A DNA stretch of 5,263 bases. Source: Cyclobacteriaceae bacterium. GTDB taxonomy: Bacteria; Bacteroidota; Bacteroidia; Cytophagales; Cyclobacteriaceae. How positions within the stretch are numbered: the stretch's first letter is position 1; every line of letters starts with the position of its first letter. The DNA lies in assembly GCA_025455225.1 (NCBI GenBank), contig JALOMY010000218.1, positions 1 to 5,263 of the forward strand. The letters run 5' to 3'. A program made the position numbers and the translations under genes. The notes below the pieces were generated by a model that saw only the letters and a list, made by a program, of their open reading frames with translations, was not told where the DNA came from and did not search any database. Below are positions 1 through 4,520 of the stretch, one piece after another.

Positions 1-359
1 CCGGATTTCGCATCGGAGCCCAGTGCTGTTATAATCAGGTATTGGGTTGCTCCTTGATTTTTAGTGAGCCTGGCCAATTCAAGAGGATATTCATAATCAA
101 CTTTACGAAAGGCCTCCTGGCTTCCGGCTTGCTTAATGGTGGTACCTAAGCAACAAAACACATCGTCTGTTTTCAGTTCATCGTGATGTTGCGTTAACGA
201 GTTCAGGTCGGTAACAAGGTTCTGCAATTTGGGATGCTGAATATCCAACGGCTTGCGACTGATGGCTTTAACCTCATTATAATACGGATCATCAAGCAAT
301 AATTGAAGCAGTTGTTTTCCGATCAAACCGGTGGAACCGGCAAGCAAAGCCGTTTTCAT
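1..359 (-). CDS. NAD(P)-binding Rossmann protein, TIP30/HTATIP2-like (partial, C-terminus beyond window)
   Basis: Reading from the ATG at 359 leftwards gives 119 uninterrupted codons running off the window edge; relatives are roughly 210-230 residues, so about half is present. The N-terminus is a Rossmann dinucleotide-binding fold: strand MKTALLAG followed by the glycine motif GSTGLIG (residues 8-14). Around residues 69-97 it has VFCCLGTTIKQAGS and then FRKVDYEYPLELA, matching the CLGTT...AG...F..VD..Y block of the HTATIP2/Fmp52-type atypical short-chain dehydrogenases; the later ITALGSDAKS (110-119) matches the SS/SA-KGAD-S segment of that family. The expected role is a cytosolic NADPH-binding oxidoreductase or epimerase-like protein; the substrate cannot be told. 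Its ATG overlaps the TGA of the upstream YkvA-like gene by four bases (ATGA), indicating translational coupling. The family call is confident, the enzymatic activity is not. Confidence 0.85.
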   Translation of the reverse strand, partial: MKTALLAGSTGLIGKQLLQLLLDDPYYNEVKAISRKPLDIQHPKLQNLVTDLNSLTQHHDELKTDDVFCCLGTTIKQAGSQEAFRKVDYEYPLELARLTKNQGATQYLIITALGSDAKS

Positions 360-757
360 CTTAAAAGCTGAAGGTTGGATTTTTCCCACGCAAGGAACTT
401 GTCGATTTCCGATTGTACGGAGGTATAGACCCAGACGAGAATAGAGAAATCATCAGTAAGGCCAATTACAGGGGCAATATCCGGAAGTAAATCAAATGGG
501 TTTACAAAATAAATTATAGCACCCAAAATGGTGGCCATGGTCTTCCATGGTATAGCCTTATAATGACCTTGTGTATAGGATTTCACCAAACGTGCCATCA
601 CGCCTACCTTTTCCCGCGCAGCTTGGAAGCTCAGGTCTTGCCGGTTAACTTTACTGATCTTCATGGTGAGCTGAGAAAGCAGCGCAACAATTCGTCCATG
701 CCGGCCCAACAAACCCGAGGCTTTATTCAATGCCGCCTGAAAGAATATGTTATTCAT
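356..757 (-). CDS. YkvA/DUF1232 family small membrane protein
   Basis: This gene encodes about 133 residues from the ATG at 757, or 136 from a TTG at 766. The TTG would overlap the upstream stop codon (TTGA); I prefer the ATG, which sits six bases past that stop and costs only three residues, but neither start has a clear ribosome binding site. The C-terminal half carries the DUF1232 signature: a hydrophobic segment ILGAIIYFVNPFDLLPDI, then GLTDDFSIL (about residues 77-107), with the hallmark NPxDLLPD and the D-D pair. The N-terminal half is basic and helical (GRHGR, KISKVNRQ), probably cytosolic. The family is widespread; its biochemical function is not established. It is the middle gene of a tight three-gene minus-strand unit. 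Family assignment is secure; no reaction should be inferred. Confidence 0.88.
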   Translation of the reverse strand: MNNIFFQAALNKASGLLGRHGRIVALLSQLTMKISKVNRQDLSFQAAREKVGVMARLVKSYTQGHYKAIPWKTMATILGAIIYFVNPFDLLPDIAPVIGLTDDFSILVWVYTSVQSEIDKFLAWEKSNLQLLR

Positions 758-762
758 AGGAT

Positions 763-1281
763 TCAAAATGTCTGTTGTATTTCTTTTCTTACTTCCAGCA
801 GTGCATGTGCAATCGGATCGGGCTTGTTGATAACGCGTTCAAAAATCTTTTTCGAAAGATCAAGGCTGTTAGCTTCCGGGCCCATTTCTGAAGCGGCATC
901 GTTAATAGTTACCACCAAATCCTCTTTTGCATTCCGGATCAATTCCCAGCAATGTTCACTCATAAATATCTGCTGCGATACGTTATGATTGTATTCACTT
1001 CGTATTTCACTTAGCAATAGCTGGTGAAACTCACGTGCCGGTACAGCACCCGGATTCAGGCGTACTAACAAATTCTGGGGGCTGATTCGTTCCAGGAAAA
1101 GGCACATTCGTTCATAAGCCTGTATCCTCAGCGGTAAAACCGTCTCAATGCTTCGTCCCCGAATTTCCAGTTTTTTCAATTCAATTTCCTTGGCCAGGAA
1201 AGACCGGACCAACAAATAAGAGGCATATAATACAAGCGAAGCCGGAATCAATATCTTTCCAAAATCAATTAGCGCATCCAT
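763..1281 (-). CDS. Conserved hypothetical, single N-terminal membrane anchor
   Basis: This 172-residue protein starts at the ATG at 1281 (no clear Shine-Dalgarno) and stops at TGA 765-763. Residues 8-30 form one hydrophobic helix (ILIPASLVLYASYLLV), with no cleavable signal site, so it is probably an inner-membrane anchor. A charged stretch follows (KEIELKKLEIRGRSIE) and then a soluble helical domain containing LPLRIQAYERMCLFLERISP (about 49-68), NLLVRLNPG and EYNHNVSQQIFMS (about 96-108). I recognise this wording (LPLR.QAYER..L..ERISP.NLL.R and EY.HNVSQQ) as a hypothetical family common in Bacteroidota; it may be the one Pfam calls DUF7935, but I cannot verify the number. No enzymatic motif is visible. 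It is the first gene of the minus-strand unit and lies divergent to the IscA-like gene across 119 bp. Function unknown. Confidence 0.8.
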   Translation of the reverse strand: MDALIDFGKILIPASLVLYASYLLVRSFLAKEIELKKLEIRGRSIETVLPLRIQAYERMCLFLERISPQNLLVRLNPGAVPAREFHQLLLSEIRSEYNHNVSQQIFMSEHCWELIRNAKEDLVVTINDAASEMGPEANSLDLSKKIFERVINKPDPIAHALLEVRKEIQQTF

Positions 1282-1388
1282 AAATCATTTTTCACTGATT
1301 GGTGTTAGAAAATTAGTCATTTCAAATGCAATATAGGTGACTTTACTTCTTTATCATTCGTATGAATAAGTGCCATCAAGTTAATTTA

Positions 1389-1396
1389 TAATTTTG
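1389..1396 (+). promoter_or_regulatory. Bacteroidota -7 box (TAnnTTTG) just before the IscA-like gene
   Basis: TAATTTTG fits the TAnnTTTG -7 consensus of the primary sigma factor of Bacteroidota exactly and ends four bases before the ATG at 1401. No TTTG/TTG -33 element is seen at the usual distance upstream, so only half of the promoter is supported. If this box is used, transcription would begin at or within a few bases of the start codon, giving a leaderless or nearly leaderless mRNA. Confidence 0.45.
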
Positions 1397-1400
1397 CCCC

Positions 1401-1748
1401 ATGTTTGAGCTCCAACCGGTTACACTAACGAAAAAAGCGGCTGAAGAAGTACGCAAGATTATCCAAACTAAAAATATTCCTGCCGAATATGGTTTGCGGG
1501 TAGGCGTACGGGGAGGAGGTTGTGCCGGTGTTTCCCTGCTTATTGGTTTCGATAAGAAAAAAGAAACGGATCAAATTTATACCCTTGAGGGAATTACGAT
1601 TTTGGTAGACAAACGCCATACCCTCTATGTAATCGGTAAAGAGGTTGACTTTTATGAAGGTGCTGAGGGGCGCGGTTTCATGTTTACCGATTCAAATGGG
1701 ATAACAGCCTCTGATACCTCTAAAAATCAGCAAGAATCAGGTTCCTGA
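1401..1748 (+). CDS. HesB/IscA/SufA-family iron-sulfur cluster assembly accessory protein, single-cysteine variant
   Basis: This 115-residue protein has the complete A-type carrier fold. The N-terminal helix is VTLTKKAAEEVRKII, followed by GLRVGVRGGGCAGVS (31-45) with the first conserved cysteine at 41, IGFDKKKETD, ILVDKRHTLYVIGKEVDF (67-84), and EGAEGRGFMFT (86-96). In canonical IscA/SufA/ErpA two more cysteines form a C-x-C (Cys-Gly-Cys) motif near the C-terminus and bind iron or a [2Fe-2S] cluster; here the tail after GFMFT is SNGITASDTSKNQQESGS and contains no cysteine. Cys41 is the only cysteine in the protein. The reading frame is intact and the tail is of normal length, so this is a sequence variant rather than a truncation. 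Similar CGC-less copies are, to my knowledge, common in Bacteroidota. Presumed role: cytosolic Fe-S metabolism, by a mechanism that cannot use three cysteines per subunit. No isc or suf gene lies beside it. Confidence 0.88.
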   Translation: MFELQPVTLTKKAAEEVRKIIQTKNIPAEYGLRVGVRGGGCAGVSLLIGFDKKKETDQIYTLEGITILVDKRHTLYVIGKEVDFYEGAEGRGFMFTDSNGITASDTSKNQQESGS

Positions 1749-1796
1749 AGCTTCTTAACTTCTTCATTTTTACAGCATAATCAATCACGTAACTTT

Positions 1797-2666
1797 ATGC
1801 TGTTGACTGCGCACGAAAACCATATCAATTACTACCGGATCGCCCAGGCGATCGAGTATCTCGAAAAGAATGTTCACAAACAACCGGAACTTGAAGCGGT
1901 AGCCGAACATGTTCATCTTTCTCCTTTCCATTTCCAACGGATCTTTACCGAATGGGCCGGTATCAGCCCGAAGCGATTTCTTCAATTTCTGACAACCGAT
2001 TTCCTAAAGAAGAAACTTCAGGAAAGCAAAAATCTTGAAACCCTGGCCGAAGAAGCGGGTTTATCAGGTCAATCTCGGGTTTATGATTTATTTACAACGC
2101 TCGAAGCCGTAACTCCCCACGAATACAAATTACATGGTTCAGGCATCCGGATTGAATATGGATTTCATACTACGCCCTTCGGTGATTGCCTGATTGGTGT
2201 CACGGATCGGGGCATATGCTGGCTTTCGTTTCTCAGCCTGGATGAAGACGGGCGAATAGAATTGGAGCGCATGAAGGAACATTGGCACAATTCAGTATTT
2301 CACCAAAACCAAAGTTTAACTTCCGGATTCATTCAGTCGATTTTCTATAAAACTGGTAGAAAGACGAGTAACAAGCTACACGTATTCGTGAAAGGCACCA
2401 ATTTCCAGGTAAAAGTGTGGGAAGCCTTGTTGCGCATACCAATGGGTGATGTAACCACCTATCAGAGCATTGCTGAAACAATTGCACAACCGAAAGCCAT
2501 GCAAGCCGTTGGCTCCGCTGTCGGATCTAATCATATTGCTTACCTGATTCCCTGTCACCGGGTAATTCGCAAAGACGGCATATTGGGTGAATACCGCTGG
2601 GATGCGTTGCGAAAGAAAAGCATTATCGGGTGGGAGATGGCTGCTGCGCAGTCTTCTTCTCTATAG
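1797..2666 (+). CDS. Ada-like fusion: AraC-type HTH plus methylated-DNA--[protein]-cysteine S-methyltransferase
   Basis: This 289-residue protein transfers O6-alkyl groups from guanine in DNA to its own cysteine in a suicide reaction. Residues about 15-112 form an AraC/XylS DNA-binding domain with two helix-turn-helix units (ELEAVAEHVHLSPFHFQRIF at 31-50 and LETLAEEAGLSGQS at 80-93). Residues about 118-195 resemble the N-terminal subdomain of Ada-C, and 200-285 the catalytic domain: FQVKVWEALLRIP, then Y222 (equivalent to human MGMT Tyr114), N245, the active site IPCHRV with nucleophile C253 and H254, and E280 at the MGMT Glu172 position, exactly 27 residues after the cysteine. The MGMT arginine finger position is Gly243; E. 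coli Ada also lacks it. The Ada N-terminal zinc domain that repairs methylphosphotriesters (Cys38) is absent. The ATG at 1797 is preceded by TAACTTT. It lies 48 bp after the IscA-like gene. Likely role: repair and possibly regulation of alkylation damage. Confidence 0.93.
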   Translation: MLLTAHENHINYYRIAQAIEYLEKNVHKQPELEAVAEHVHLSPFHFQRIFTEWAGISPKRFLQFLTTDFLKKKLQESKNLETLAEEAGLSGQSRVYDLFTTLEAVTPHEYKLHGSGIRIEYGFHTTPFGDCLIGVTDRGICWLSFLSLDEDGRIELERMKEHWHNSVFHQNQSLTSGFIQSIFYKTGRKTSNKLHVFVKGTNFQVKVWEALLRIPMGDVTTYQSIAETIAQPKAMQAVGSAVGSNHIAYLIPCHRVIRKDGILGEYRWDALRKKSIIGWEMAAAQSSSL

Positions 2667-2684
2667 CAATCAACGGGAAATCTT

Positions 2685-2710
2685 ATATTGAAGTACTAAA
2701 ACTTCAATAT
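2685..2710. repeat. Perfect 10-bp inverted repeat at the start of the ykvI-like gene
   Basis: ATATTGAAGT (2685-2694) and ACTTCAATAT (2701-2710) are exact reverse complements separated by six bases (ACTAAA). The right arm ends on the first base of the TTG start codon at 2710; the left arm begins 19 bases after the ada stop codon. The arms are AT-rich (8 of 10 positions A or T) and are not followed by a T-run, so a Rho-independent terminator for the upstream gene is unlikely. It could be an operator for a dimeric repressor or an mRNA hairpin that masks the start. The repeat is directly seen; the function is inference. Confidence 0.6.
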
Positions 2711-3822
2711 TGGATACACTTACCCGCCTCAAGCATATCTTCCTTCCGGGAATAATTCTTCAATCGGTTCTTATTGGTGGTGGTTATGCTACCGGCCGTG
2801 AAATTGTTGAATATGGTGGAAAGTTTGGTGCGAGTGGATGGATCAGCGGGCTCGCCATCTTTGCCGGATTTTCAATCATGTCCATTCTCACCATGGAAGC
2901 ATGCCGTCAATGGAAAGTGTACGACTATAAGTCGTTACTCAAAAAACTAATTGGCCGCTTTTGGTTCGTGTATGAAATCGTTTACCTCTTGCTGGTGATT
3001 CTAACCATAGCTGTGATGTCTGCAGCAGCTGGCGAAATTCTTCATAGCACCCTGGGCTTCAACAAATGGATTGGTGTAATAATCATTACAACAGTGGTTG
3101 GTTTTCTTAATTATAAGGGAGATGAAATAATAGCCCGTTTCGAGACCATCGGAACCCTGGCGCTTTTTGCTGCGTACCTCACATTCTCCATTACCATCTT
3201 TCTTACCCGCGGGGATGAGATTGTTACCACATTTGAACGTTGGGATTCAAGCATTGTTTCTGAAACACCTTCCCTACTGATTCTGATAAGCACGGGTGTG
3301 CTCTATGTCGGCTATAATCTCGGGGTTTATCCCGCTTCCTTCTTTACCTACCGGACAATTGAAACTCAAAAACAGAGCATAATAGCCGGCTTGATTGCAG
3401 GAATCATTATGACTATACCCTGGTTTCTAACTTATTTTTCTTTAATGGGCTTTTACCCGGATACTGCTATAATTAATTCAACCGTACCCTGGTTGAGCAT
3501 GATGCAGCATTTGAATCCGGTTTATATGGCAGTTTTTAGTGTTGTTGTTGGATGGACTCTTATTGAAACGGCAACTGGGGTTATCCACGGATTTATTGGA
3601 AGAATTGAAGAAGAAAGACGTAAGCATAACAAACCCTTTAAAAAAATCACGAAAGCTTGGATTTCCTTGTCGGCACTGGTTGCTGCCATGATATTATCGC
3701 AGGTTGGTATGATCGATCTGGTTGCAAAAGGTTACACGATGATGGCGTATGCCATGATCGCAGTATTCGCATTGCCTCTTCTTTGGTTTGCTCCGAAACT
3801 CTTTTTTACAAAAAACACGTGA
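2710..3822 (+). CDS. YkvI family membrane protein (10 TM, LeuT-fold transporter-like)
   Basis: This 370-residue integral membrane protein resembles B. subtilis YkvI (COG3949), a family related to APC/LeuT-fold transporters; no substrate is established. About ten hydrophobic segments can be counted (near residues 8-27, 42-61, 85-108, 119-136, 146-166, 187-207, 222-246, 268-292, 316-334 and 341-362). The first is broken by the glycine-rich GGGYATGREIVEY (23-35), matching the G-x-G-x-A-T-G-x-E signature at the unwound TM1 of this family. A basic loop (RIEEERRKHNKPFKK, 298-312) is probably cytoplasmic. The start is TTG at 2710: a stop codon lies in frame at 2689-2691, no ATG or GTG occurs between it and 2710, and the next internal Met is residue 57, inside TM2. 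The N-terminus is therefore fairly well fixed, though unusual. The GNAT gene follows 31 bp downstream. Likely role: inner-membrane solute transport, substrate unknown. Confidence 0.86.
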   Translation: MDTLTRLKHIFLPGIILQSVLIGGGYATGREIVEYGGKFGASGWISGLAIFAGFSIMSILTMEACRQWKVYDYKSLLKKLIGRFWFVYEIVYLLLVILTIAVMSAAAGEILHSTLGFNKWIGVIIITTVVGFLNYKGDEIIARFETIGTLALFAAYLTFSITIFLTRGDEIVTTFERWDSSIVSETPSLLILISTGVLYVGYNLGVYPASFFTYRTIETQKQSIIAGLIAGIIMTIPWFLTYFSLMGFYPDTAIINSTVPWLSMMQHLNPVYMAVFSVVVGWTLIETATGVIHGFIGRIEEERRKHNKPFKKITKAWISLSALVAAMILSQVGMIDLVAKGYTMMAYAMIAVFALPLLWFAPKLFFTKNT

Positions 3823-3853
3823 ACCTGGTTTTTGAATTTTCCGTACAAAAGCT

Positions 3854-4294
3854 ATGATCGAACCATGCACACCAGGTGATTATCCGGAATTGATTGAGGT
3901 ATGGGAACGCTCCGTGCGTGAAACCCATCATTTTTTAACCGAAGACTACATTCAATACCTTCGTCCTCTCATCCTCCAAAATTATTTTGATGCCGTAAGG
4001 TTATTTTGTATTCGTAGTGCTTCAGGAAAAATTTCTGCATTTCTTGGCTTATCCGATGATAAAGTTGAAATGTTGTTTGTTGATCCGGTGGCTCGCGGAA
4101 AAGGCATAGGCAAGCAACTCATGCAGTATGCTATCGAAGAACATAAAATCAGTAAGGTGGATGTCAATGAACAAAATGAACAGGCTGTTGGATTTTATAG
4201 AAAGTTGGGCTTCCATGTAGTTCACAGACAAGCAGTAGATAGCCTTGGCAAGCCATACCCTATTCTTGAAATGGAATTAAAACCGGTTGGATAA
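3854..4294 (+). CDS. GNAT family N-acetyltransferase, YjaB-like
   Basis: This 146-residue cytosolic acetyltransferase transfers an acetyl group from acetyl-CoA to an unknown amine. The N-terminal helix region has WERSVRETHHFL (17-28), the W-x-R-S-V-x-x-T-H-x-F-L signature of E. coli YjaB. Strand 4 (VEMLFVDP, 71-78) leads into the acetyl-CoA pyrophosphate loop ARGKGIG (80-86, R/Q-x-x-G-x-G/A). Motif B reads NEQNEQAVGFYRKLGF (105-120), where Y115 is the likely general acid, and the tail DSLGKPYPILEMEL again matches YjaB closely. Length is that of the family. The ATG at 3854 lies 31 bp after the YkvI-like stop, so cotranscription is plausible. The physiological substrate of YjaB relatives is not known to me, so only the fold and chemistry are claimed. 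Confidence 0.9.
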   Translation: MIEPCTPGDYPELIEVWERSVRETHHFLTEDYIQYLRPLILQNYFDAVRLFCIRSASGKISAFLGLSDDKVEMLFVDPVARGKGIGKQLMQYAIEEHKISKVDVNEQNEQAVGFYRKLGFHVVHRQAVDSLGKPYPILEMELKPVG

Positions 4295-4323
4295 CTACAC
4301 CCACTTGACTACACTTCCTAAGT

Positions 4324-4352
4324 AATTTCCAGTAGTGTAGCTGTTGGAAATT
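4324..4352 (+). other. Stem-loop between the GNAT gene and clpB
   Basis: AATTTCCAGTAG (4324-4335) can pair with CTGTTGGAAATT (4341-4352): eight Watson-Crick pairs on the outside, two G-U wobbles, then two more pairs, closing a 5-base loop. The outer eight bases are an exact inverted repeat in DNA. No T-run follows directly, so it is not a standard terminator by itself. It could be an RNA structure at the 3' end of the GNAT transcript or in a long clpB leader. Confidence 0.4.
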
Positions 4353-4387
4353 CATTCGCTTCAGCACATTTCCTTTTTGACATAAAT

Positions 4388-4425
4388 CAGTTAAAGTCAA
4401 GTCAAAATGACTGTTAACTGCTTTT
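4388..4425 (+). terminator. Candidate Rho-independent terminator after the GNAT gene
   Basis: CAGTTAA (4388-4394) pairs with TTAACTG (4414-4420), and AGTCA (4395-4399) pairs with TGACT (4408-4412), with G4413 bulged and an 8-base loop. A C and then TTTT (4422-4425) follow. A 12-bp stem followed by T's on the plus strand is what a terminator for the upstream genes would look like, but the stem is AT-rich and the T-run short. A second AGTCA (4400-4404) could pair with the same TGACT with a 3-base loop. Confidence 0.4.
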
Positions 4426-4440
4426 AATGCTAAAAATTTA

Positions 4441-4515
4441 ATGACAAAACTTCCTAAAAGATTGCTGTTCCTTCAATGGATTAGGTTTTGCAAAAAGGAT
4501 CCACGGAGAGAATAA
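4441..4515 (+). CDS. Possible 24-residue leader peptide upstream of clpB (doubtful)
   Basis: An ATG at 4441 opens 24 codons (MTKLPKRLL..., ending DPRRE) closed by TAA at 4513-4515, five bases before the clpB ATG. The peptide is strongly basic with a short hydrophobic stretch and matches no family I know. No clear ribosome binding site precedes it. A 24-codon ORF occurs by chance easily, so this is listed only because its stop abuts clpB, which would couple the two if it were translated. Confidence 0.15.
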   Translation: MTKLPKRLLFLQWIRFCKKDPRRE

Positions 4516-4520
4516 GAATT

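Larger units (their letters stand above)
4295..4520. other. Structured 226-bp intergenic region before clpB
   Basis: This is the longest gene-free stretch in the window. It holds two stem-loops (4324-4352 and 4388-4420), shorter competing inverted repeats around them, and a 24-codon ORF (4441-4515). No CIRCE element (TTAGCACTC-N9-GAGTGCTAA) is present, so HrcA control of the following clpB is not supported. A weak -7-like string TAGGTTTTG (4482-4490), one T longer than consensus, has ATTG 17 bases upstream and could be the clpB promoter; this is speculative. GGAG at 4505-4508 is a possible but distant ribosome binding site (12-base spacing). Confidence 0.5.

Noticed and set aside
563..988. 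141-codon plus-strand open frame
   Set aside because: It lies antisense across two well-supported minus-strand genes (the YkvA-like protein and the membrane hypothetical), has no recognisable domain, and would break the tight overlap structure of that unit.
1746..1771. TGAAG/CTTCA inverted repeat followed by TTTTT after the IscA-like gene
   Set aside because: The stem is only five base pairs with an 11-base loop; too weak to call a terminator despite the T-run.
3657..3857. 66-codon plus-strand open frame overlapping the end of the YkvI-like gene
   Set aside because: It is out of frame inside the transmembrane C-terminus of the transporter-like gene and shows no protein-like features; a shadow of the real frame.
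4377..4382. TTGACA, resembling a sigma-70 -35 box upstream of clpB
   Set aside because: No TATAAT-like -10 sits 16-18 bases downstream, and the primary sigma factor in the suggested phylum uses TTTG/TAnnTTTG elements instead.
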